A stretch of 6,543 nt of DNA from Spirochaetota bacterium (GTDB lineage: Bacteria; Spirochaetota; Brevinematia; DTOW01). The translations under genes and the position numbers were made by a program. Position 1 is the first letter of the stretch. The number at the start of each line of letters is the position of its first letter. The notes under the pieces are model-generated. The model was given only the letters and a program-made list of their open reading frames with translations, did not search any database and was not told where the DNA came from. Below are positions 1 to 4,761 of this stretch, one piece after another. The stretch spans positions 1 through 6,543 of the forward strand of contig JAPYWX010000089.1 in the NCBI GenBank assembly GCA_028276145.1. The letters run 5' to 3'.

Positions 1-340
1 CGTTGTTGTTGCTAAGCTACTAATGGGTAAACATAAAGTTGATTATACTCCGCATATTGACAATGGTGATTATGTTATAATAAAGAATGCTTCAAAAGCC
101 ATTCTCACAGGCAAGAAGATGGATTACAAGGTGTTCTTCTGGCATTCTGGTTATCCAGGTGGACTTAAACATGTTTACTTCAAAGATGCTATAGTTAAGA
201 ATCCTAGATTTGTTTTTGAGAGACTTGTTAGAGGTATGTTGCCTAAAAATAGGTTGAGAAAGCATAGGCTAAGAAGAATGATAGTCGTAAAAGATGATAA
301 TGTCAAAGCTCCTGAGGGTGCTATAGAGTATAAGTTCTAA
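1..340 (+). CDS. rplM: 50S ribosomal protein L13 (uL13), 5' end outside window
   Basis: L13 is an early-assembling protein of the large ribosomal subunit. The reading frame is open from base 2 and enters the window already inside the protein (VVVAKLLMGKHK...), so the first roughly 30 residues are missing; the ATG at 23 is internal, not the start. Recognisable family segments are GKHKVDYTPHIDNGDYV, FFWHSGYPGGLK and the signature VRGMLPKN followed by a basic stretch (RLRKHRLRRM). The C-terminal tail (DDNVKAPEGAIEYKF) departs from the usual ending rich in His, Gln and Pro, which is not remarkable. The gene is followed after 10 bases by rpsI, the classic L13-S9 pair of bacteria, so the two are almost certainly co-transcribed from a promoter left of the window. 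Family assignment is secure. Confidence 0.97.
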   Translation, partial: VVVAKLLMGKHKVDYTPHIDNGDYVIIKNASKAILTGKKMDYKVFFWHSGYPGGLKHVYFKDAIVKNPRFVFERLVRGMLPKNRLRKHRLRRMIVVKDDNVKAPEGAIEYKF

Positions 341-350
341 GGAGGTCTTT

Positions 351-758
351 ATGGCTAAGAGTTCAAAAGTTATCATTGCAAGAGGAGCAAGAAAAACATC
401 CGTTGCTAGGGTTTTCTTGAAACCAGGTGGTAAAGGTGAGATTAGCGTTAATGGTAAGGATTTCAGAGAGTATTTTAGCAATGTTTTTGAGCTTGTAGAA
501 AAGGTTTTAGAGCCTTTTAAAGTTACGAATACTTTGGGTAAGTTTGATGCTTATGTAACTGTAAAGGGTGGTGGTATTTCTTCGCAGGCTCAAGCCGTTA
601 GGCATGGTATAGCTTTGGCTCTTTCTCAGTATGATCCTCAAACGCTTAGACCTATACTCAGGAAATTGGACCTTGTGAGGAGAGACCCGAGAATGGTCGA
701 GAGCAAGAAGTACGGTAAAGTCAAGGCTAGAAAATCAAAGCAGTACTCAAAGAGATAA
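351..758 (+). CDS. rpsI: 30S ribosomal protein S9 (uS9)
   Basis: S9 is a small-subunit head protein whose C-terminal tail reaches the P-site tRNA. The product is 135 residues, a normal length. Visible hallmarks are GARKTSVARV at 12-21, GGGISSQAQAVRHGIALAL at 73-91, and the basic C-terminus RDPRMVESKKYGKVKARKSK (111-130) ending in the conserved SKR. The ATG at 351 is preceded by GGAGGT at 341-346 with a 4-base gap, directly after the rplM stop, so the start is well supported. It forms the standard rplM-rpsI operon and appears to continue into nadK 10 bases downstream. Nothing in the sequence is abnormal. Confidence 0.98.
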   Translation: MAKSSKVIIARGARKTSVARVFLKPGGKGEISVNGKDFREYFSNVFELVEKVLEPFKVTNTLGKFDAYVTVKGGGISSQAQAVRHGIALALSQYDPQTLRPILRKLDLVRRDPRMVESKKYGKVKARKSKQYSKR

Positions 759-768
759 TTTTGCTAAG

Positions 769-1626
769 GTGTCTAAATTAGTTGCAGTAGTATATAATCC
801 AAGTAAGCCTGAACTTAGGCAGGTTCTGGATAAGTTATCTAACCTCCTCGATTCAGAGGAGGTTGACTTTTTTTTAATAAAAACCGAATTTTTCAATTTT
901 TCTGCTACTTTTGAATCACATGAGGGCTTGAAGAAGCCTGATTTTGTTATATGTGTTGGTGGTGACGGTACAATTTTATATGCTGCTAGGTTGTTTGCTA
1001 AGTTAGGTGTTCCGATTGCTGGTATTGATGTTGGTAAGCTTGGTTTCCTTATGCACTTTTCCGTTGATGATATACCTAAAGTTATAAGTTTTATAAAATC
1101 TGGTAATTACGAATGCGAGCAAAGAATGATGCTAGATATTGTTGCTAATTTTGAAAGTGGTAAGACTTTCAGTTCCATAGCACTCAATGAGGTTGTTGTG
1201 TCCAGGGGTAAGTATCATAGGTTGATAAATATATGTGTTGAGGTTGATGGAGAAAAGCTTATTAACTACAGAGCTGATGGAGTTATCGTTGCTACTCCTA
1301 CAGGTTCTACTGCTTACTCTTTGTCTGCTTTCGGTCCTATACTTATACCTATGGCAGATAATATGGTTATAACACCGATATGCCCGCATTCACTGTCTGC
1401 TAGGTCCGTTGTTATTGATGGTAATAGTGTTGTCAAACTTTATGTTAAGCATACTGAGCCTACGGCTCAGGTAGTTGTTGATGGACAGGAATATCTAGAA
1501 GTTTCTGAAGATACAGAAGTCATAGTTAGAAAATCTCCTTATTTTGCCAAAATAGTTAAAAACCCTGATATTTCGTTCTTCAAAATACTTAGGAAAAAAC
1601 TTAAGTGGGCTGAAGATAGTATATAA
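769..1626 (+). CDS. nadK: NAD kinase (ATP/polyphosphate-NAD kinase)
   Basis: This cytosolic enzyme phosphorylates NAD to NADP and supplies the NADPH pool. The 285-residue product shows the family order: N-terminal VAVVYNPSK, the GGDGT signature at 64-68, GIDVGKLGFL at 85-94, NE at 140-141, the DG and TPTGSTAYS segment at 170-184, PICPHSLSARS at 203-213 and VDGQ at 237-240. In the GI[ND]xGxLGFL segment the more common Asn is Asp (residue 87), a mild variant. The start is GTG at 769; no in-frame ATG, GTG or TTG lies nearby upstream and the N-terminus aligns with family starts. The Shine-Dalgarno is poor (AAAGAGA about 15 bases upstream, inside rpsI), so translation may depend on coupling to rpsI, whose stop is 10 bases away. 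No terminator separates it from rpsI, so it probably rides on the ribosomal operon. Confidence 0.96.
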   Translation: MSKLVAVVYNPSKPELRQVLDKLSNLLDSEEVDFFLIKTEFFNFSATFESHEGLKKPDFVICVGGDGTILYAARLFAKLGVPIAGIDVGKLGFLMHFSVDDIPKVISFIKSGNYECEQRMMLDIVANFESGKTFSSIALNEVVVSRGKYHRLINICVEVDGEKLINYRADGVIVATPTGSTAYSLSAFGPILIPMADNMVITPICPHSLSARSVVIDGNSVVKLYVKHTEPTAQVVVDGQEYLEVSEDTEVIVRKSPYFAKIVKNPDISFFKILRKKLKWAEDSI

Positions 1627-1630
1627 TTTT

Positions 1631-1660
1631 TTGTAGTTGCTTTTGAATTTCGAATATAAT
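1631..1660 (+). promoter_or_regulatory. Putative sigma-70-type promoter for the response regulator
   Basis: The 60-base gap between nadK and the response regulator contains a perfect TATAAT at 1655-1660 with TTGTAG 18 bases upstream (1631-1636). Transcription would begin near 1667, leaving a leader of about 20 bases. The -10 is strong and the -35 mediocre. I see no intrinsic terminator after nadK, so read-through from the ribosomal operon is also possible. Confidence 0.5.
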
Positions 1661-1676
1661 TTGCTAAATTAATTTC

Positions 1677-1681
1677 AGGGG
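1677..1681 (+). promoter_or_regulatory. Ribosome binding site fixing the response-regulator start
   Basis: AGGGG lies 5 bases before the ATG at 1687. A GTG at 1681 is in the same frame but overlaps this site, so the ATG is the better start. Confidence 0.65.
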
Positions 1682-1686
1682 TGTTT

Positions 1687-2022
1687 ATGGATAGATTAGT
1701 AAGAGTTTTAATTATTGAGGATAACGCTGTTACTAGGAAGGTTATATCTGAGGTTTTGAAGAATTATTCTTTTGAAATAATTGAGGCTGAAAATGGTAGA
1801 GCAGGAATTGAGAGTGCTGTAAATCTTGAGCCTGATTTAATATTACTTGATTTGAATCTACCGGATATTAGTGGTTTTGAGGTCCTTGATGCTTTGAAAC
1901 GAAATCCTAGAACTATGCTTATTCCTGTTATGGTGATAACGGTTAGTGCTACTTCTCAGGATGTTCAGAAGGCAATACTTTACGGAGTTAGAAATTATGA
2001 AAATAGGAGTGCCTTTGCTTAA
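1687..2022 (+). CDS. Single-domain response regulator with an abnormal, shortened receiver
   Basis: This is a CheY-like receiver domain that should accept phosphate from a histidine kinase; no kinase is nearby. From the ATG at 1687 the product is 111 residues. It has RVLIIEDN with acidic E11-D12, the phospho-acceptor D55 in LILLDLNLP, and the switch Thr at T85 in VMVITVSA. The spacing from T85 places the normally invariant Lys at 107, but Arg is there, and Ser replaces the following cis-Pro. The protein then stops at NYENRSAFA, so the last helix (alpha5) is missing; receivers are normally about 120 residues or more. The last 26 bases overlap the next ORF in another frame. Either this is a degenerate receiver that depends on its partner, or a frameshift has split a two-domain protein. 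Family membership is clear; integrity is doubtful. Confidence 0.85.
   Translation: MDRLVRVLIIEDNAVTRKVISEVLKNYSFEIIEAENGRAGIESAVNLEPDLILLDLNLPDISGFEVLDALKRNPRTMLIPVMVITVSATSQDVQKAILYGVRNYENRSAFA
1984..1987 (+). promoter_or_regulatory. Internal ribosome binding site for the overlapping small ORF
   Basis: GGAG, inside the receiver coding sequence, sits 9 bases before the ATG at 1997. It makes independent or coupled initiation of the 54-residue ORF plausible. It is short, and could be only the Gly-Val codons of the receiver. Confidence 0.4.
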
Positions 2023-2161
2023 ATCTGACCGTAAAGAATTACTTTACAAAGCTGGTGTTCCACTTAATGAAAAGAGAATAGAGAAGATAGTTGAGGAGGG
2101 TTACGAGTGGATATTCGTTCGCGAAGAAGAGGAATTAGAGGAAAAAGAAGAGGAAATCTAA
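1997..2161 (+). CDS. 54-residue protein resembling the domain at the N-terminus of HD-GYP proteins
   Basis: The product is MKIGVPLLKSDRKELLYKAG at 1-20, then VPLNEKRIEKIVEEGYEWIF at 21-40, and an acidic tail (EEEELEEKEEE) at 43-53. The first 41 residues follow the pattern of the small domain often placed before HD-GYP c-di-GMP phosphodiesterase domains: an LKxGM-like opening, a middle GrLLLxKGtxL-like strand (here ELLYKAGVPL) and an IexLkxxGixxvyV-like close (here IEKIVEEGYEWIFV). No HD-GYP domain follows, since the stop comes at 2161. It begins 26 bases inside the response regulator, so it is either a translationally coupled partner or the frameshifted C-terminal part of that regulator. Role unknown; signalling with the receiver is an inference from the context. 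The alternative reading, a longer ORF starting at 1946, has no good ribosome binding site. Confidence 0.55.
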   Translation: MKIGVPLLKSDRKELLYKAGVPLNEKRIEKIVEEGYEWIFVREEEELEEKEEEI

Positions 2162-2775
2162 CCTTGGTTTCTTGATATTATTCTTATTACTGAGTCCGGA
2201 TTTATACTTTGAGCATTCTTTAAGAAAATTGGATTCTTAGCTAGTTCGTTTATTAAGGAAATCATGCTTGAATGACTTGATTGGGAGGTATTCATTATTG
2301 CTTGGTTTAGGTTTGATGCTTTGAGAACTATTACAGTTGATTCTTTTTTTAGTTCTTCTAACTTTGAGCTTATTTCGTTGAGCTTTTCGGATATTGCCTC
2401 AAGCATCTCTATTTTTGTGTTTGCTGAGTTTAACTTTTGACTTATGTCCTCTAGTACTTTTTGGTTATTGAATTTTTTATTTTCAATCAAATCGTTTATT
2501 TTCTTTTTGATTTCTTCTGACAGAGTAGTATTCCCGGGATTTTGTTGTGAGAGTGTGTCTTTCAATTCTTTTAGAGCGTCTATTTGAGCGTTCAGATAAG
2601 ATGCTTTCTCTTGGACTTGTTTCATTTCGTTTAAGAGACCTCTTATGAACGACTTTTCGTACACATTGACTTTGTCTTCTGAGCTTGAAGATGGTTTTGC
2701 TATTAATTCAGCTTTACCATTTACTTTTTCACCGTTACTTGATTTAGTAATCTCCGAGATTCTTAAGATTTTCAT
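2158..2775 (-). CDS. Helical coiled-coil protein with weak flagellin-like signatures
   Basis: I do not recognise this 205-residue protein with confidence. The chosen start (ATG ending at 2775) is preceded by GGGAGGTG with a short gap of about 4 bases; an in-frame GTG at 2958 would add a hydrophobic N-terminus but has no comparable binding site. Residues 1-40 are polar and Ser/Lys-rich and look disordered. Residues 42-75 and about 110-165 are heptad-rich helices. There is no signal peptide, membrane segment or cysteine. Two stretches recall flagellin: IKKKINDLIENKKFNNQKVL at 89-108, like the D1 segment ending FNGxxLL, and the C-terminus FLKNAQSINPDSVIRIIS at 184-201, like the D0 ending AQANQxPQSVLxLL. 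Flagellins are usually longer and start with MxIxxNxxA, which is absent. A small cytoplasmic coiled-coil protein is the alternative. It lies downstream of the PHP gene on the same strand, and its stop overlaps the stop of the opposite gene. Confidence 0.75.
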   Translation of the reverse strand: MKILRISEITKSSNGEKVNGKAELIAKPSSSSEDKVNVYEKSFIRGLLNEMKQVQEKASYLNAQIDALKELKDTLSQQNPGNTTLSEEIKKKINDLIENKKFNNQKVLEDISQKLNSANTKIEMLEAISEKLNEISSKLEELKKESTVIVLKASNLNQAIMNTSQSSHSSMISLINELAKNPIFLKNAQSINPDSVIRIISRNQG

Positions 2776-2813
2776 CGCACCTCCCAAAATGTAGTGTATT
2801 GTAAAGTTATGTG

Positions 2814-2846
2814 TTTTTTCAACTTTTTTGAGTTCTGTTGAAAAAA
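2814..2846. repeat. Perfect 10-bp inverted repeat upstream of the coiled-coil gene
   Basis: TTTTTTCAAC (2814-2823) and GTTGAAAAAA (2837-2846) are exact complements separated by 13 bases. The dyad lies 39-71 bases upstream of the coiled-coil start. On the minus strand its downstream arm also supplies a possible -35 (TTGAAA), 18 bases before TACACT, so it could be an operator. It could equally form a hairpin in a leader transcript. Both roles are inference; the symmetry is seen directly. Confidence 0.5.
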
Positions 2847-2854
2847 TCTTTGGT

Positions 2855-2891
2855 ATTATAATCATTATAGAAGCAGACCTGTGTGTCTGCT
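2855..2891 (-). promoter_or_regulatory. Possible regulated promoter: dyad beside double TATAAT
   Basis: AGCAGAC (2872-2878) and GTCTGCT (2885-2891) form a perfect 7-bp dyad with a 6-base centre. Directly downstream on the minus strand are two TATAAT hexamers (2869-2864 and 2860-2855). No -35 hexamer stands at the right distance from either; the dyad occupies that place, as would be expected for an activator or repressor site. The rest of the 244-base gap (2776-3019) is AT-rich and holds no gene that I can support. Confidence 0.3.
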
Positions 2892-3019
2892 CTGATATAA
2901 ACGATAATAAAGCAATTATTACAAAATTTAATCCTATCAAAAAATAATTTTGGAACACTTTCTCAAAAACGAATTTGAATTAAAAAGAATAAGAGGATAT
3001 ATTCGGAATCACCTACTTA

Positions 3020-3850
3020 TTAAAAAAGTTTTAAGTACTTCATTATGTACTCTGCCGATGAGTTCGGAATGTTGTACTTTCCTAATTCTCTTCTTTTGGT
3101 ATCATATCCATGGAAGTCGCTACCACCTAATGGAATTAAGCCGTTCTCTTGAATAAAATTTAGTACCTTGGTTTCTAAGTAATCTGGTATTATTGGGTGA
3201 TGGTATTCAATGCCTTTTATTCCTTCTTTTATTAATTCTTGGATTATTTTTATTTTGTCCCAATCTTTGAGAAAGTCGGGGTGTGCTATTCCTACGAAAC
3301 AGTTTAGTTTTGATAGCTTACTTACGATTTCTTTTGTGTTTGGGTACTCAGATTTGTTTTTTTCTTTATTATAGTTATCTAAGTACTTTTTGAAAACTTC
3401 TTCTATTGTTTTTAGGTTTGAGTTGTAATACATGTATCTGGCTATACACATTCTGTTGAATGTTCTTGAGTTGTCAAGGGAGAAATTTTTGAAATTAAAG
3501 CCTAGAGGTTCTATCTCTTTGATTATTTTCTTTACTCGGTTTAATTTTTTCTCCCTAAGAGGTTCTAGAATTGCGTTTATTTCTTTTGTTTCCTCTGGGT
3601 GGTAGTACACAACAATGTGTATTTCCTGGCTTTGGTAGTCTGTTGATATTTCTATTCCCGGAATAACTTTTATTTCAAAATTGGTGTACCTTAGGATTTC
3701 CTGAATATATTCGTTTTGCCTTGTGTTTTCGTGGTCAGTTATTGAAATGTATTTTATCCCTAGCGATTGAGCTTTTTGAAGCAGTAGCCCTACTGACATT
3801 TCACCGTCTGAAAAAGTTGAATGTGTATGTAAATCTGCCTGCCTTTCCAT
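3020..3850 (-). CDS. PHP-domain phosphoesterase, YciV/RNase AM (TrpH) type
   Basis: The 276-residue product has the metal-binding motifs of a PHP phosphoesterase in order: DLHTHSTFSDG at 6-16 (H8, H10, D15), ISITDHE at 36-41 (D39, H40), PGIEIST at 64-70 (E67), EIHIVVYY at 76-83 (H78), GIAHPD at 187-192 (H190) and LGGSDFHG at 241-248 (D245, H247). This layout and length match the group containing E. coli YciV (RNase AM, which trims rRNA 5' ends) and the 3',5'-nucleoside bisphosphate phosphatase of Chromobacterium. The substrate here cannot be read from sequence. No signal peptide is seen, so it is cytoplasmic. The start is firm: GAGGT (3861-3857) lies 6 bases before the ATG ending at 3850. It has its own promoter-like site and points away from rpmA. 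It may be co-transcribed with the coiled-coil gene 244 bases downstream, though that gap looks too long for a tight operon. Confidence 0.88.
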   Translation of the reverse strand: MERQADLHTHSTFSDGEMSVGLLLQKAQSLGIKYISITDHENTRQNEYIQEILRYTNFEIKVIPGIEISTDYQSQEIHIVVYYHPEETKEINAILEPLREKKLNRVKKIIKEIEPLGFNFKNFSLDNSRTFNRMCIARYMYYNSNLKTIEEVFKKYLDNYNKEKNKSEYPNTKEIVSKLSKLNCFVGIAHPDFLKDWDKIKIIQELIKEGIKGIEYHHPIIPDYLETKVLNFIQENGLIPLGGSDFHGYDTKRRELGKYNIPNSSAEYIMKYLKLF

Positions 3851-3873
3851 TCCCCTACCTCAAATAGTGTATA

Positions 3874-3902
3874 ATGATAAATATTCTCTTTTTAAAATTC
3901 AA
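3874..3902 (-). promoter_or_regulatory. Putative promoter for the PHP gene
   Basis: On the minus strand TTGAAT (3902-3897) and TATCAT (3879-3874) are separated by exactly 17 bases. Transcription would start a few bases before the ribosome binding site at 3861-3857, giving a very short leader. A TTGACA occurs further upstream but has no well-spaced -10. Confidence 0.45.
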
Positions 3903-3952
3903 AACTTGTGATAAGTGTCAAAATGTGCTAGGTAACCCTATTTATATTAGGA

Positions 3953-4046
3953 TTAAGAGAAGCAGTAGCCTCTCTAAAATAAGAATGTTTGACTTCCTGT
4001 AGTATTCTCTTATAGGTATTTGGAAAGATTAGAGAAGTGAAACCTC
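3953..4046. repeat. Decayed relative of the hairpin repeat found at 6329-6409
   Basis: Two segments align without gaps to the repeat region at the right end. Bases 3953-3974 match 6329-6350 at 16 of 22 positions (TTAAG..., ending AGCCT.TC). Bases 4020-4046 match 6365-6391 at 22 of 27, including AGAGAAGTGAAACCTC against AGAGAGGTGAAACCTC. A TCTTAT block before the second segment also matches. About 31 extra bases separate the segments here. The stem that is strong at the right end is broken here by A-C mismatches, suggesting a degenerate copy. It lies upstream of the predicted rpmA promoter. The counts are by eye. Confidence 0.4.
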
Positions 4047-4080
4047 CCAAAAAATGAGAAGAAGCCATAAGCTCCGTTTG

Positions 4081-4109
4081 TTGAATCTACATATACCTTT
4101 CTTTATAAT
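4081..4109 (+). promoter_or_regulatory. Sigma-70-type promoter of the rpmA-dksA-gatA operon
   Basis: TTGAAT at 4081-4086 and a perfect TATAAT at 4104-4109 are separated by 17 bases. Transcription would start near 4116, leaving about 19 bases of leader that include the GGGGG binding site at 4124-4128. A weaker upstream candidate is TTGACT at 3989-3994 with TATAGG at 4011-4016 (16-base spacer); it would give a leader of about 110 bases. Confidence 0.65.
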
Positions 4110-4134
4110 TTTTAGAAACTCTAGGGGGTAAGAA

Positions 4135-4392
4135 ATGGCAAAAGATCCGAATGTAAAAGATAGGAGTAGAGGTAAGGGTTTAGGTGTTAAAAAGTACGAC
4201 GGCGAATTTGTTAGAGCTGGGAATATAATCGTTAGGCAGATAGGAAATAAATTTTGGCCTGGTCCTAACGTTGGGCAGGGAAGAGATTTCACTTTGTTCG
4301 CTTTGGTTGACGGAATAGTTAAGTTCTACGAGAGAAGAGGAAAGAAATATGTGATGGTTACGAAATTGGAAGAAGTTTCAGGAGGTAACTGA
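4135..4392 (+). CDS. rpmA: 50S ribosomal protein L27 (bL27) with atypical, shortened N-terminal tail
   Basis: L27 is a large-subunit protein whose flexible N-terminus normally reaches the peptidyl-transferase centre. The 85-residue body is clearly L27: LGVKKYDGEFVRAGNIIVRQ at 16-35, then GNKFWPGPNVGQGRDFTLFA at 37-56 and VDGIVKF. The usual opening AHKKxGGSxxNGRDS is absent; the protein opens MAKDPNVKDRSRGKG, about 5 residues shorter before LGVK, with no GG. In-frame upstream extension is impossible, because a TAA lies at 4129-4131. GGGGGT at 4124-4129 precedes the ATG by 5 bases. RQIGNKFW also differs from the common RQRGTKFH. The partner gene rplU (L21), often just upstream, is not here. The stop overlaps the dksA-like start in TGATG, and the last codons (GGAGGT) double as its ribosome binding site. 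A second, canonical L27 elsewhere in the genome cannot be excluded. Confidence 0.93.
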   Translation: MAKDPNVKDRSRGKGLGVKKYDGEFVRAGNIIVRQIGNKFWPGPNVGQGRDFTLFALVDGIVKFYERRGKKYVMVTKLEEVSGGN

Positions 4393-4760
4393 TGTTGACA
4401 AAAGAGGATATTGAAAGGTTTAAGGATAGATTGCTAAAAGAAAAGCTACAAATATTGTCTGATGTGTTGGGTGAAGAATTGGCTCTAAAGTATTTCTTTT
4501 CTCAGGTTGAGGGTGATATTGCTGATAGAGCACAAGACTTATACGAAAACCAAGTTCTTGCTTCTCTTTCTGGACTTCAAAGGGAAACTATAGACAAGAT
4601 AAACGAAGCTTTAAGGAGGATAGAAGAGGGTACATACGGAAAATGTGCTAGTTGTGGTGCTGACATAGAAATAGAGAGATTAGAGGCAATACCTTATGCT
4701 ATTTTGTGTAGTGCTTGCAGTAAAAAAGAAGAAAAGATAAAGCCTGTTAAAGGTTTATAG
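4392..4760 (+). CDS. DksA/TraR-family C4 zinc-finger protein, probable RNA polymerase secondary-channel factor
   Basis: DksA-type proteins insert a coiled coil into the RNA polymerase secondary channel and, with ppGpp, adjust rRNA and stress promoters. This 122-residue protein has an N-terminal helix, then DIADRA at 42-47, which matches the DxADRA tip of E. coli DksA (D71, D74, A76), so the functional acidic tip appears intact. A second helix follows (Y51 to about E79), then the zinc finger: YGKCASCG at 82-89 and CSAC at 106-109, with C85, C88, C106 and C109 all present. It is shorter than E. coli DksA (151), mainly at the N-terminus. The start is set by GGAGGT at 4381-4386 inside rpmA, and the ATG shares one base with the rpmA stop, implying translational coupling. 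Whether it is a true DksA or a YteA/TraR-like relative cannot be settled here. Confidence 0.9.
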   Translation: MLTKEDIERFKDRLLKEKLQILSDVLGEELALKYFFSQVEGDIADRAQDLYENQVLASLSGLQRETIDKINEALRRIEEGTYGKCASCGADIEIERLEAIPYAILCSACSKKEEKIKPVKGL

Positions 4761-4761
4761 T

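Noticed and set aside
1681..1686. GTG at 1681 as start of the response regulator
   Set aside because: It overlaps the only ribosome binding site; ATG at 1687 is correctly spaced and gives the usual short lead-in to the first strand.
2776..2958. Longer form of the coiled-coil protein starting at GTG 2958, with a hydrophobic N-terminal segment that could be a membrane anchor
   Set aside because: The extension lacks a good ribosome binding site and crosses both dyads and the promoter-like hexamers, while GGGAGGTG lies right before the ATG at 2775.
2950..3156. Plus-strand ORF of 68 codons across the gap and the PHP 3' end
   Set aside because: It has no binding site or family resemblance and runs antisense through the well-supported PHP coding sequence.
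3778..3970. Shared 12-mer GAAGCAGTAGCC at 3778-3789 (inside the PHP gene) and 3959-3970
   Set aside because: About one 12-base match is expected by chance in a window of this size, and flanking bases diverge at once.
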